From NCBI GenBank assembly GCA_028284765.1, contig JANQRA010000006.1, forward strand, positions 1-64,000: DNA of 64,000 nt, written 5' to 3'. Source of the stretch: Acidimicrobiia bacterium (GTDB lineage Bacteria; Actinomycetota; Acidimicrobiia; Spongiisociales; ZC4RG35). Both the position numbers and the translations under genes were made by a program. The notes beneath the pieces were generated by a model. It was not told where the DNA came from. It ran no database searches and worked only from the letters and a program-made list of their open reading frames with translations. Numbering within the stretch: the stretch's first letter is position 1; each line of letters begins with the position of its first letter. Shown piece by piece: positions 8,582 to 17,210 of the stretch.

Positions 8582-9553
8582 ATGGCAATCGTTGAAGCAA
8601 AGGGACTGGTCAAGCACTACGGAGATGTCGTAGCCCTGGATGGTCTCGACCTGGAGGTACAAGAGGGCCAAATCTTGGGGCTGCTGGGCCCAAACGGGGC
8701 TGGCAAGACTACGGCGGTGTCGATACTGACGACCTTGCTGATCCCGGACGCAGGTAGTGCGATGGTGGCCGGAGTCAACGTTTTGGAAGACCGGATGGAG
8801 GTCAGGCGACGCATCGGCCTCTCAGGCCAGTATGCGGCAGTCGATGAGCACTTGACGGGCTTCGAGAACCTCGACATGGTCGGACGGCTCTACCACCTCG
8901 GCAAGGAGCAGTCCCGCAAGCGTGCTCGCGAGCTTCTGGAGCGGTTCGACCTCGCCTTCGCGGCCGATCGACCGGTCAAGACCTACTCGGGCGGCATGAG
9001 GAGGCGACTCGACCTCGCTGGAGCTCTTGTTGCCAAGTCGCCGGTGTTGTTTCTAGACGAGCCGACGACAGGTCTCGACCCCCGGAGCCGCGTCGAGCTC
9101 TGGGACATCATCAAAGATCTCGTGGCATCCGGCTCGACGTTGTTGCTGACAACCCAGTATCTCGAGGAGGCAGACCTCCTCGCGGACGACATCATGGTCA
9201 TCGACAACGGCCGCGAAATAGCCCACGGCACCTCTGAGCAACTGAAGTCGACCTTTGGTGGTGACACCGTCGAGTTCGTGCTCGACAACTCTGATCAACT
9301 GGGTCGAGCTGTGGAACTGCTGGGAGAAGTGGCGGCGGGAGACATCCGAAGTGCCCAGGAAACTGCGACCGTGAACGTGCCGGTGTCCAACGGGGCAGCA
9401 TCGTTGACTCGCGCTCTCCGCATCCTCGACGATGCGGAGATTCCGTTGAGCGATGTTCAGCTCAGGCGTCCGACGCTCGACGACGTTTTTCTGCAGCTCA
9501 CGGGTCATGTGGCAGAACGCGGAGAGACGACCGATCAGGAGGTCAGCGTATGA
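8582..9553 (+). CDS. ABC exporter ATP-binding protein, DrrA family
   Basis: 323-residue ATPase of the daunorubicin-resistance (DrrA/CcmA) family that drives efflux of drugs or lipids. Walker A 'GPNGAGKTT' lies near residue 38, the Q-loop in 'GLSGQYAAVDEHLTG', the signature as 'YSGGMRRRLDLA', and Walker B 'VLFLDEPTTGLD' before the switch His-equivalent 'TTQYLEEAD' (Gln in place of His, as in the DrrA family). The C-terminal 80 residues are the DUF4162-like tail ending in 'RRPTLDDVFLQLTGH', diagnostic for the family. GAGGA precedes the ATG at 8582. Its stop overlaps the permease start (ATGA), so the pair is co-translated. Confidence 0.93.
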   Translation: MAIVEAKGLVKHYGDVVALDGLDLEVQEGQILGLLGPNGAGKTTAVSILTTLLIPDAGSAMVAGVNVLEDRMEVRRRIGLSGQYAAVDEHLTGFENLDMVGRLYHLGKEQSRKRARELLERFDLAFAADRPVKTYSGGMRRRLDLAGALVAKSPVLFLDEPTTGLDPRSRVELWDIIKDLVASGSTLLLTTQYLEEADLLADDIMVIDNGREIAHGTSEQLKSTFGGDTVEFVLDNSDQLGRAVELLGEVAAGDIRSAQETATVNVPVSNGAASLTRALRILDDAEIPLSDVQLRRPTLDDVFLQLTGHVAERGETTDQEVSV

Positions 9554-10350
9554 GCCTTCGATCTGCGCTCGGCGATGGAATGGTGATCGCGAAGCGAAAC
9601 GTCATCAAAATCAAGCGGGTGCCAGAGGTCTTGGTATTCGTGCTGATCTCGCCAATCATGTTCGTGTTGCTGTTCGCGTACGTGTTCGGCGACTCGATCA
9701 GCGTCCCGGGCCTCTCGTATCGAGAGTTTCTGATGGGTGGCATCTTTGCCCAGACTGTGATCTTCGGTGCGACATTCACCGGTGCTGGACTGGCCGAAGA
9801 CATGCAGAAGGGGATCATCGATCGGTTCCGGTCACTGCCGATGTCGAGGTCTGCAGTGGTGTTCGGTCGAACTGCCTCCGATGTGATTTACAACGTTCTG
9901 AGTCTCATCATCATGGCGCTGACCGGGCTCGTGGTCGGCTGGCGGGTCAACAACGGCATCGGCAGCATGCTGCTTGGGTTCGCATTGCTCCTGCTGTTCG
10001 CGTACGCAGTGTCTTGGGTCATGGCGTTTGTCGGGCTGATCGTCCCGAGTGTGGAAGTGATCAACAACGCTGCGTTCCTGGTCATCTTTCCCTTGACGTT
10101 CATCTCGAACGCGTTTGTCCCGTCGGACAATCTGCCAGGGCCGTTGAAGACCTTCGCTGAGTGGAATCCGGTTTCCTCCCTCACGCAAGCGGCACGGGAA
10201 CTGTTCGGAAACATCCCCGCCGGCGCTCCGGAACCAGATGCGTGGCCACTCCAGAACCCGGTGGTGTACACGCTGATCTGGGTCGGGATCATCCTTGTCG
10301 TTTTCGTACCTTTGTCCGTCAATCAGTACAAGCGGGTGAAGAGTCGATGA
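9550..10350 (+). CDS. ABC exporter permease, DrrB/ABC-2 family
   Basis: 266-residue ABC-2 type permease with six predicted helices; the N-terminal cytoplasmic part ends in 'KRNVIKIKRVPEVLVFVLISPIMF'. The segment 'GGIFAQTVIFGATFTGAGLAEDMQKGIIDRFRSLPMSRSAV' is the conserved coupling region of DrrB proteins, and 'NAFVPSDNLPGPLKTFAEWNPVSSL' is the typical extracellular loop between helices five and six. It overlaps the DrrA-like gene upstream (4 nt) and the acetyltransferase downstream (ATGA at 10347), giving a three-gene transcription unit. The exported molecule is not evident. Confidence 0.92.
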   Translation: MSLRSALGDGMVIAKRNVIKIKRVPEVLVFVLISPIMFVLLFAYVFGDSISVPGLSYREFLMGGIFAQTVIFGATFTGAGLAEDMQKGIIDRFRSLPMSRSAVVFGRTASDVIYNVLSLIIMALTGLVVGWRVNNGIGSMLLGFALLLLFAYAVSWVMAFVGLIVPSVEVINNAAFLVIFPLTFISNAFVPSDNLPGPLKTFAEWNPVSSLTQAARELFGNIPAGAPEPDAWPLQNPVVYTLIWVGIILVVFVPLSVNQYKRVKSR

Positions 10351-11570
10351 GGAACTGGGAGCCTCGTGCGATCACGTCAGATGAGGTCGACATGTTCCGC
10401 ACAAGGGTGGCTCAGGGTTTCGGATCTGATACGTCAGACGAAGATGGTGCCCGCGAGCGGTTCGATCGGATCTTTGAGTTGGAGCGGACGGTCGCCGTCT
10501 TCGACGAAGACAACATGGTGGGTACCGGTGGTGCTTTCTCGTATGAGCTGACGGTCCCAGGCGGGACTATGCCCATGGGTGGAACCACGATCATCACAGT
10601 TCGCCCCACACATCGTCGACAGGGTGTTCTTCGGGCGATGATGGACTATCACCTGGCCGAGGTTGCTGGCAAGGGAGAGCCGATCGCGGGACTGTGGGCC
10701 TCGGAAGGCACCATCTATGGCCGATTCGGATACGGCCTCGCAGTTGAGGGTGTCGACCTGAAGGTCAACACGAGTGGATTCGCCATGAACGATTTGGGGT
10801 CGGGCCTGGAAGTGCACCTGCTCGAGCCCGGGAGCGAGCATGAAGTTCGGTCCGTGTATGAATCAGCACGGTCAGTCACCCCAGGCATGCTTAGCCGGAC
10901 GGATGGCTGGTGGGACAACAGAGTCTTCGGTCCTGACAACCCGAGTGGAGGGTTCTCCAAACGGAGAGTGGCCATAGCGCTAGATGGCGGCGATCCTGTG
11001 GCGTACGCCATCTTCAGGCAAAAGACTAACTGGGCAGGTGCGGACGGACCCGAGGGGGAGTTGCGTATTACGGAGTTGGTTTCGCGGACCGACGCCGGCC
11101 GCGGAGCCATCTGGCGTTTTCTGTGCAATGTCGACCTGTTCGAGACCGTCACGTGGTGGAACATGCCGGTTGACGATCCGATATCGGCGATGGTCGAGGA
11201 TTGGCGGACGATAAAAGGTCGGCGCAAGGACACGCTCTGGATACGGCTTCTCGACATCGCGGCCGCACTTTCCGGCCGGAGTTACGAGGCAGATGGCTCA
11301 GTGTCGATCGGCGTGACTGATCCATTCCGACCAGACAATGACGGGACCTACGAGCTCGAGGTCCGGGACGGCGTAGGTGTCTGCTCCCGATCCGACGACA
11401 CAGCCGATGTCACCTGTGAGGTGGATGTGCTCGGCCACATGTTCCTTGGGGGTGGCAATGCGCTGACGATGGCTAGGGCCGGAAGACTGAAGGGCTCGAC
11501 AGAGCAGGTGCAATTGGTTCATCGCATGTTCTCGACTGCCAAGGCTCCATGGTGTCCGGAAGTCTTCTAG
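10347..11570 (+). CDS. GNAT acetyltransferase, Eis-like
   Basis: 407-residue protein of the Eis (enhanced intracellular survival) acetyltransferase family: an N-terminal GNAT domain, a second GNAT-like domain and a C-terminal sterol-carrier-like fold. The acetyl-CoA motif A is 'ITVRPTHRRQGVLRAMMDYHL' (V-x3-RRxGv), followed by 'IAGLWASEGTIYGRFGYGLA', both characteristic of Eis. The C-terminal 'LGGGNALTMARAGRLKG' is the SCP-like tail. Relatives acetylate aminoglycosides or peptides. The ATG at 10347 overlaps the permease stop; the longer frame upstream is only the shadow of that gene. Co-expression with a DrrAB-type exporter is consistent with a self-protection role, which is inference. Confidence 0.9.
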   Translation: MRNWEPRAITSDEVDMFRTRVAQGFGSDTSDEDGARERFDRIFELERTVAVFDEDNMVGTGGAFSYELTVPGGTMPMGGTTIITVRPTHRRQGVLRAMMDYHLAEVAGKGEPIAGLWASEGTIYGRFGYGLAVEGVDLKVNTSGFAMNDLGSGLEVHLLEPGSEHEVRSVYESARSVTPGMLSRTDGWWDNRVFGPDNPSGGFSKRRVAIALDGGDPVAYAIFRQKTNWAGADGPEGELRITELVSRTDAGRGAIWRFLCNVDLFETVTWWNMPVDDPISAMVEDWRTIKGRRKDTLWIRLLDIAAALSGRSYEADGSVSIGVTDPFRPDNDGTYELEVRDGVGVCSRSDDTADVTCEVDVLGHMFLGGGNALTMARAGRLKGSTEQVQLVHRMFSTAKAPWCPEVF

Positions 11571-12346
11571 ACAGGTTCCGCGCTCTGCATGCGGATGGCC
11601 ATTTCATCATCCCCAATCCCTGGGATGTTGGGTCGGCCCGGGTCCTGGAACAGATGGGGTTTCAGGCGCTTGCGACTACCAGTTCCGGTCTGGGTGCATC
11701 GTTGGGGAAGGCTGATCAGCAGGTCACGCTCGACGAGTTGATTGACCATGTGAGGGACCTGGTTGCCGCAGTCGACATCCCTCTTTCGGTCGATGCGGAG
11801 TTCGGCTTCGCCGATGATGTCAGTGAGCTCCGTGATGCGGTGGAGCGTCTTGTCGAGGCCGGAGCCTCCGGCATGTCAATCGAGGACTACACGCCGGATC
11901 GTGGTCTTCTCGACATGGAAGAGGCCGCTCTTCGGGTTCGCACGGTCGTCGAGGCTGCAGGAGGTGCGCTCGTAGTGACTGCGAGAGCCGAGAATCACCT
12001 ATACGACGTCGACGATTCTGAAGACACCATCGCCCGGCTCCAGGCTTATGCAGACGAGGGTGCTGACGTTCTCTACGCTCCGGGTCTTTCTGAGTTGAAC
12101 GACTTCGCTCGTCTCGCTTCGGAGCTGCCACGGCCGGTGAACGCTCTGCTTGGCAAGAGGACTCCATCGGTGCCCGCATTGGCTGAGGTCGGAGTCAGAC
12201 GCATGTCGGTGGGTGGAGGTTTGGCCTTCTCAGCATATGGCTATCTCGAGAAGGCGGCCCAAGAGCTGCTCGACTCCGGTTCGTCCGATTACCGAGCGAC
12301 GAATGTGTCATCCAACCTCAGCCGGAGAGCCTTCAGGATCAGCTGA
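11549..12346 (+). CDS. Isocitrate lyase/PEP mutase superfamily enzyme
   Basis: 265-residue beta-barrel enzyme of the PEP mutase/isocitrate lyase superfamily. Features are 'IPNPWDVGSARVLEQMGFQALATTS' near the N-terminus, the Mg-binding 'LSVDAEFGF', and 'AGASGMSIEDYTP'. The KKCGH-type catalytic cysteine loop of true isocitrate lyase is absent, so it belongs to the broad group of C-C or P-C bond lyases such as oxaloacetate hydrolase or phosphonopyruvate-type enzymes of unknown substrate. It starts 22 nt inside the acetyltransferase gene (GTG at 11552 is also possible), so it is probably the fourth gene of that operon. Confidence 0.85.
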   Translation: MVSGSLLDRFRALHADGHFIIPNPWDVGSARVLEQMGFQALATTSSGLGASLGKADQQVTLDELIDHVRDLVAAVDIPLSVDAEFGFADDVSELRDAVERLVEAGASGMSIEDYTPDRGLLDMEEAALRVRTVVEAAGGALVVTARAENHLYDVDDSEDTIARLQAYADEGADVLYAPGLSELNDFARLASELPRPVNALLGKRTPSVPALAEVGVRRMSVGGGLAFSAYGYLEKAAQELLDSGSSDYRATNVSSNLSRRAFRIS

Positions 12347-12622
12347 GACCCTGCGTGGGATCCCAGCGGCCGACATACCCGCAGCTGCATCGGAAGTGGA
12401 CCAGCAAACCGGCCTCTTCCCGTCTCAGATCGACGATGTCATCGACGTTCAGGAGGACTCTCGATCGATGCTTCGGACAATACGGCGCGAACATCAGCTG
12501 TCTCCTCGTAACTGGCTATATCTCGTATACCCCTTACTGTACCAGCCTCGACTGTAACGAGTCAACTGCCCTTTGCTCATTACGTTCTCGAGCGCTCTGA
12601 TCCCTGGGCTAGCTTCTCGCCG
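12347..12622. other. Intergenic region before the aconitase X operon
   Basis: 276 bp without a convincing gene. The open frames here are short, lack a ribosome binding site and run on from neighbouring genes in other frames. The segment 12520-12560 is locally AT-richer ('tatatctcgtatacccctta'). A -10-like TAGCTT lies 7 nt before the next gene. No hairpin terminator stands out. Confidence 0.5.
12610..12615 (+). promoter_or_regulatory. Candidate -10 box of a leaderless promoter (aconitase X operon)
   Basis: TAGCTT ends 7 nt before the ATG at 12623 and there is no Shine-Dalgarno, as expected for a transcript that begins at the start codon. I see no clear -35 box at the right distance. Confidence 0.35.
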
Positions 12623-13858
12623 ATGCTGCTGACCGACAAAGACCAAGCGATGCTCGGTGGGGAGTTCGGCTCGGCAACCAAGCTCGCGATGTCGCTTCTC
12701 GTCGATATGGCTGAGATGCAGGATGCCCGGCGATTCATCGATATCACATCTGCACACATCGATGGCTGCCTCTATCACGGACAAGCCGGCCTGGACTTCG
12801 CGCGAAAACTCGTGGACGGAGGAGCACAAGTGGCAGTCCCGACGACTCTCAACGTGTCGTCACTGGATCTTCTTCATCCGGATCGTTTCAAGGGTGATCC
12901 TCTCGAGGCCGAGGCGAGCAGATCCCAGATGAGAGCGTACGAGGCGATGGGTTGTCGCCCGACCTGGACGTGTGCTCCGTATCAGCTCTCACAAAGGCCA
13001 TCACTCGGGGAGCAGGTTGCCTGGGGCGAGTCGAATGCAATTGTGTTCGCCAACTCTGTTCTGGGGGCAAGGACGGAGAGGTATGGCGACTTTCTAGACA
13101 TCTGCTGCGCGATCACAGGAAGGGCGCCGGACGTTGGGCTCCATACCGATAGGGGCCGCGTGGCCTCCAAGGTCATCGAACTGGACGTTGATGAGAGTCT
13201 CTTGGAAGAGGAAGTCCTGTACCCACTCCTCGGAGGTGTCGTCGGCCGCGTCGCCGGTCCGGATGTCGTCGCAATCAACGGACTCGGTAGCGGTGCAGCC
13301 GAGGATCGCTTGAAGGCTCTTGGGGCTGCCGCTGCGTCGACCGGATCTACGGCGATGTTTCATGTGGTCGGCGTGACGCCGGAGGCACCGGATCTCGCGT
13401 CGGCAGCGTCCGGCGATGCCCAAGTCTTGCGGGTTGATCGGACAGATCTGGTCGAGATGTTCAGGAGATTTGACCGTGACACCGGCCCGGTTGGAGCCAT
13501 CAGTATCGGGACTCCCCACTTCAGTCGCGCTGAGTTCGACGAACTGGCGAGGCTCGTGGAAGGTCGTCACACAACTCTTCCCTTTGCCATCAACACCGGT
13601 CGGGATGTTTTGGGTTCACTTGATGGCAGCCGAGCCCTCGAGACTGTTGTTGAGTTCGGCGCACAAATCGTCACTGACACATGCGTCTATCTCACACCGA
13701 TACTTGGGGACTTCGAGGGGCTACTGATGACGAACTCCGGAAAGGCGGCGTTCTACGCACCGGGCAATCTGGGAGTGGGTGTTGCCTTTGGCAGTCTTTC
13801 AGACTGTGTCGAGACGGCGGTGGCAGGCCGGATGGTTAGAACTGGCCCTTGGTCATGA
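12623..13858 (+). CDS. Aconitase X, catalytic (large) subunit
   Basis: 411-residue AcnX/DUF521 protein, the large subunit of the two-subunit form of aconitase X. Known members are dehydratases of cis-3-hydroxy-L-proline in bacteria or of mevalonate 5-phosphate in archaea, and use an iron-sulfur cluster. The three cysteine sites expected as cluster ligands are visible: 'TCAPY' (about 117), 'ICCAITG' (about 161) and 'TDTCVY' (Cys354). 'HIDGCLYHG' near residue 50 and 'INTGRDVLG' are also family motifs. The stop overlaps the small-subunit start (ATGA), and acyl-CoA dehydrogenases follow, so the natural substrate could be something other than hydroxyproline. Confidence 0.92.
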   Translation: MLLTDKDQAMLGGEFGSATKLAMSLLVDMAEMQDARRFIDITSAHIDGCLYHGQAGLDFARKLVDGGAQVAVPTTLNVSSLDLLHPDRFKGDPLEAEASRSQMRAYEAMGCRPTWTCAPYQLSQRPSLGEQVAWGESNAIVFANSVLGARTERYGDFLDICCAITGRAPDVGLHTDRGRVASKVIELDVDESLLEEEVLYPLLGGVVGRVAGPDVVAINGLGSGAAEDRLKALGAAAASTGSTAMFHVVGVTPEAPDLASAASGDAQVLRVDRTDLVEMFRRFDRDTGPVGAISIGTPHFSRAEFDELARLVEGRHTTLPFAINTGRDVLGSLDGSRALETVVEFGAQIVTDTCVYLTPILGDFEGLLMTNSGKAAFYAPGNLGVGVAFGSLSDCVETAVAGRMVRTGPWS

Positions 13859-14238
13859 CATACGAGGTTCTAGTTCCTGGTGAAGCTAGCGGGAAGTTGG
13901 TCATCCTCGACGAACCACTCTCGATGTGGGGCGGATTCGACCCACATACAGGACGAGTGATCGATGTGAGGCACCCCCAACATGGTCGCGTGCTTTCCTC
14001 GCAAGTGGTGGCGATGCCGTCCGGACGAGGGTCGTCCTCCGCCTCGACCGTCCTCGCGGAAGCGATGCGCCGTGGCACGGCACCTGCAGCGTTGATCCTG
14101 TCGCACCCCGATCCAATCCTCGCCATCGGGTCTCTGGTCGGGTCGGAGCTCTACGAGGTTGTCTGCCCGATAGCTGTCGGTCCTACACCCGCATCGCGAC
14201 ATGGCCGGATTGAAGGCACGGGAATAGAAATCTTGTAG
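13855..14238 (+). CDS. Aconitase X swivel (small) subunit, DUF126
   Basis: 127-residue swivelling-domain subunit that pairs with the preceding protein to close the AcnX active site. The sequence opens with 'VLVPGEASGKLVILDEPLSMWGGFDPHTGRVID' features and contains 'MPSGRGSSSASTVLAEAMRRGTAP', whose glycine/serine-rich 'PSGRGSSS' loop carries the catalytic Ser of the family. The ATG at 13855 overlaps the TGA of the large subunit, which fixes the start; the TTG two codons earlier is unlikely. Length matches the usual 125-140 residues. Confidence 0.92.
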   Translation: MTYEVLVPGEASGKLVILDEPLSMWGGFDPHTGRVIDVRHPQHGRVLSSQVVAMPSGRGSSSASTVLAEAMRRGTAPAALILSHPDPILAIGSLVGSELYEVVCPIAVGPTPASRHGRIEGTGIEIL

Positions 14239-14274
14239 CGTTGGCGAACCGAAGAATTCGCTCGAAAGGCCTTT

Positions 14275-15459
14275 ATGTCCCAAGCTGACGAAGCACGTGT
14301 CGATGCCCTTGTCGATGAGTTGATTTCAGAGCACCCACCGCAAGGCACGGACAACGTCGAGTTCTGGGGCGCTCAATATGACAAAGGTCTGGCCTGGGTC
14401 TGGCACCCGGAGGGGTTCGGTGGGCTCGGACTGGCCAGGAAGTACCAGCGTCGGATCAACTCGGCGATTGAGAATGCCGGCGGCACAACTGAGAACCGCT
14501 ATCTGAACCTGCTCGGCATCGCAATGGGCGCCGGAGTGCTCGACGCTCACGCGACCGATGAGCAGAAGACCCGCTGGTTACGTCCGATGTTCACGACCGA
14601 GGAGATTTGGTGCCAGCTCTTCTCCGAACCAGGAGCGGGAAGTGATGTCGCTGGGCTCAGCTCCAGGGCAGTTCGGGATGGGGACGAGTGGGTCGTCAAC
14701 GGGCAGAAAGTCTGGACGACTCTCGCCCACATCTCGAAGTGGGGGATGGTCGTCACGAGGACCGATGCGGAAGCCCCTAAACATCATGGTCTGACTTACT
14801 TCATTGTCGACATGGAGGCCGAAGGCGTCGACGTCAGACCTCTCTATCAGATCACTGGCGAGGCTGAGTTCAACGAAGTCTTCTTCAACGACGTTCGCAT
14901 CCCGGATGCCAACCGCATCGACGCGGTTGGTGCCGGATGGCGGGTGGCCTTGACAACTCTGATGAACGAGCGGGTTGCGATCGGCGGGAACACGGTCCCG
15001 AGGAGCTCTGGCCAGATCGGCCAAGCTCTTGAAGTCTGGAAGTCGTCGAACAGCAACGATGCGGTCCTGAGAGATCAGTTGCTACATCTGTGGGCCGAGA
15101 CCGAAGCGGCCCGACTCACGGCTAATCGGGCCAACGAGATGGCTTCAGCTGGAATCCCCGGCCCCGAAGGGTCAACGGGCAAGCTGGCATGGGCAAACCT
15201 GAACAAGGAGATCGCCGCTTTCACCGTCGACATGATGGGTCTTGAAGGCACGACCTACCCGGATGGCTACGAGCTCACCCGACCGGAAAGCTTCGAACGT
15301 CACGGGCCTCAGAAGTCGTTCCTTCGGACGAGGGCGAACTCCATCGAGGGCGGAACTTCCGAAATCATGCTCAACATCCTGGGCGAACGAGTGCTGGGTC
15401 TTCCCGGAGAGCCGCGCGTTGACAAAGATCTGCCATGGTCGGAGGTGCCCCGTGGCTGA
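14275..15459 (+). CDS. Acyl-CoA dehydrogenase, first subunit of a pair
   Basis: 394-residue acyl-CoA dehydrogenase with N-terminal helical, middle beta and C-terminal helical domains. 'WCQLFSEPGAGSDVAGLSSRA' and 'VNGQKVWTTLAHISKWGMVVTRT' are the FAD/substrate-binding middle-domain motifs, and the C-terminal 'SIEGGTSEIMLNILGERVLGLP' is the family end signature. It is of the type that occurs in adjacent FadE pairs in actinobacteria, forming alpha2beta2 enzymes with one FAD and one catalytic Glu per dimer (established for steroid side-chain FadE pairs). It is 36 nt after the AcnX genes and overlaps the second dehydrogenase by 8 nt. Confidence 0.93.
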   Translation: MSQADEARVDALVDELISEHPPQGTDNVEFWGAQYDKGLAWVWHPEGFGGLGLARKYQRRINSAIENAGGTTENRYLNLLGIAMGAGVLDAHATDEQKTRWLRPMFTTEEIWCQLFSEPGAGSDVAGLSSRAVRDGDEWVVNGQKVWTTLAHISKWGMVVTRTDAEAPKHHGLTYFIVDMEAEGVDVRPLYQITGEAEFNEVFFNDVRIPDANRIDAVGAGWRVALTTLMNERVAIGGNTVPRSSGQIGQALEVWKSSNSNDAVLRDQLLHLWAETEAARLTANRANEMASAGIPGPEGSTGKLAWANLNKEIAAFTVDMMGLEGTTYPDGYELTRPESFERHGPQKSFLRTRANSIEGGTSEIMLNILGERVLGLPGEPRVDKDLPWSEVPRG

Positions 15460-16567
15460 AGCGCCGACAGTTTCCTATGCACCCACCGAGGAGCTCGATC
15501 TGATCCGATCGACAGCTCGCCAGTACCTCGACGACCAGTTCGACTCTGAGACGGTTCGTGAGTTCATGATGAGTGATGACGGATTCGACCGTTCCGCGTG
15601 GAAGGAGCTTGCCGGCATGGGCTGGCTCGGTCTTCTGGTTGGCGAGGCACACGGCGGCGCCGGACTTAGCCCGACGGAGATGGGTGTGTTGATGGAGGAG
15701 ATGGGTCGATCGGTTATGCCCGGCCCGTTCTTCGCAAGTGCAGTGCTTGCCACCTGCCTCATCAATGAGGTCGCCGAAGATGGTGAAGCGGCCGACCTGC
15801 TCGAAAGCCTGGCCAGCGGCGAGATCATTGGAACCGTGGCGGCCTACGAAACGCCACGGGGTTGGAATCTCGATGACGTGGCGACCGCTGCTACCGGGGA
15901 CGCCCGAGTTTCGGGCAAGAAGCGCTATGTCCTGGACGCTCACATGGCTGACCTGATCCTCGTCCTGGCTGACACCGGCGGCGGAGTCGGTCTGTATGCC
16001 GTGTCTCCTGGGGACAGAGGCGTGACCGTCGAACAGGTGCCAGCCCTCGACCCGACCCGTCGCATCGGGAAAGTGAGACTCGACAATGTCTCGGCGAGAC
16101 GCATCGGGTCTGGAGACTCGACCGACGCGATTGAGCGGGCTATCGCTCTTGGCTCTGCGCTGTTGGCCAACGAACAGGTTGGAGGTTGCGCCGCAGCCAT
16201 GGAGATGTCTGTCGACTATGCGAAGACTCGGTATCAGTTTGGCCGTCCCATCGGCTCGTACCAGTCGATCAAACATCGATGCGCGAACATGCTGTTGAAG
16301 CTCGAGCACGCCAAGTCAGCTGCCTACCACGCGGTGAGAGTGACTGATGACGAAATCGAATTCTCGATTGCTGCGCCTTTGGCCGCATCGGTCGCCTCTG
16401 AGGCCTACACATGGGTGGCTGGGGAGAACATCCAGGTCCATGGGGGGATTGGATTCACTTGGGAGCACGATGCACATCTGTATCTGAAACGAGCCAAGGC
16501 TTCTTCTCTGACACTTGGCAGCCCTCAGTTCCAGAGGCATCTGCTCGGCGAGGCGCTCGAGATCTGA
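15452..16567 (+). CDS. Acyl-CoA dehydrogenase, second subunit of a pair
   Basis: 371-residue acyl-CoA dehydrogenase beginning at the GTG at 15452, which has GGAGG 6 nt upstream inside the end of the first dehydrogenase gene; the longer frame is out of register with that protein and meaningless. 'LVGEAHGGAGLSPTEMGVLMEEMGR' is the N-terminal family pattern, 'KTRYQFGRPIGSYQSIKHRCANM' the central dimer region, and 'ENIQVHGGIGFTWEHDAHLYLKRA' the C-terminal motif. The two dehydrogenases are divergent in sequence, as expected for a heteromeric enzyme rather than a recent duplication. Substrate chain is unknown. Confidence 0.93.
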   Translation: MAEAPTVSYAPTEELDLIRSTARQYLDDQFDSETVREFMMSDDGFDRSAWKELAGMGWLGLLVGEAHGGAGLSPTEMGVLMEEMGRSVMPGPFFASAVLATCLINEVAEDGEAADLLESLASGEIIGTVAAYETPRGWNLDDVATAATGDARVSGKKRYVLDAHMADLILVLADTGGGVGLYAVSPGDRGVTVEQVPALDPTRRIGKVRLDNVSARRIGSGDSTDAIERAIALGSALLANEQVGGCAAAMEMSVDYAKTRYQFGRPIGSYQSIKHRCANMLLKLEHAKSAAYHAVRVTDDEIEFSIAAPLAASVASEAYTWVAGENIQVHGGIGFTWEHDAHLYLKRAKASSLTLGSPQFQRHLLGEALEI

Positions 16568-16583
16568 TGGATGGGTTTGGCTC

Positions 16584-17210
16584 ATGACGAGCATTCGCAG
16601 GCTTACTGACTCTTGTGTTCTCGTCACCGAGGACAACGAGGCGACGCTGTTCGACCCTGGGTTCCATACGTTCCTCGAAGGGTTCGACCTCGATTCGATC
16701 GGTGACGTGACCCGCGTTCTGATTACACATGAGCACGGAGACCATGTTCATCCCGACTTCGTGAAGTGGCTCATCGATCGCCGCTCGGACCTGACGGTCT
16801 ACGGGAACGGAGCTGTTGTCGAACTCCTGGCCAAGAACGACATAGAGGCCATTGACGATATGCCCGTGGGGGTTTCGGCAGAAGATGTTCTGCACGGGAT
16901 CATCCCCAACGGAGCACAACCGCCTAATCGGTCGTGGACCATCGATGGTCTCTTCACACATCCCGGCGATAGTCGGGAGCCTGCCGTGTCAGCACCGGTC
17001 TTGGCGCTGCCACTCATGGTTCCCTGGGATTCGGCGACGGGTGCTGTAGAGCATGCCAGAGCTTTGGCCCCCGCCCAGGTCGTGCCGATTCACGACTTCT
17101 ACCTGGCAAATGGCGGTCGCAGTTGGATTCGCGGGATGATCAAGAACGTGCTTGCGCAATCTGACATCGAATTGGTCGATCTCGACTGGGGCGACTCGTA
17201 CACGGTGTGA
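16584..17210 (+). CDS. MBL-fold metallohydrolase
   Basis: 208-residue metallo-beta-lactamase-fold protein. The zinc motif is 'THEHGDHVH' (HxHxDH), preceded by 'TLFDPG' and followed by a late 'FTHPGDS' and 'PIHDFYL', which supply further ligands. The short, lid-less form resembles UlaG-like hydrolases of small lactones, thioesters or phosphodiesters. The ATG at 16584 is chosen because it begins the first beta strand and lies 16 nt after the dehydrogenase stop. Its stop codon overlaps the modA start (GTGA), so it is inside the same operon. Confidence 0.87.
   Translation: MTSIRRLTDSCVLVTEDNEATLFDPGFHTFLEGFDLDSIGDVTRVLITHEHGDHVHPDFVKWLIDRRSDLTVYGNGAVVELLAKNDIEAIDDMPVGVSAEDVLHGIIPNGAQPPNRSWTIDGLFTHPGDSREPAVSAPVLALPLMVPWDSATGAVEHARALAPAQVVPIHDFYLANGGRSWIRGMIKNVLAQSDIELVDLDWGDSYTV

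Noticed and set aside
12355-12600. Short open frames in the gap before aconitase X
   Set aside because: They run on from the preceding gene in other frames, lack ribosome binding sites and recognisable sequence; base composition looks intergenic.
15371-16309. 312-codon minus-strand frame opposite the second acyl-CoA dehydrogenase
   Set aside because: It is the antisense shadow of a well-supported gene; residues are dominated by His/Arg/Gly with no family pattern.
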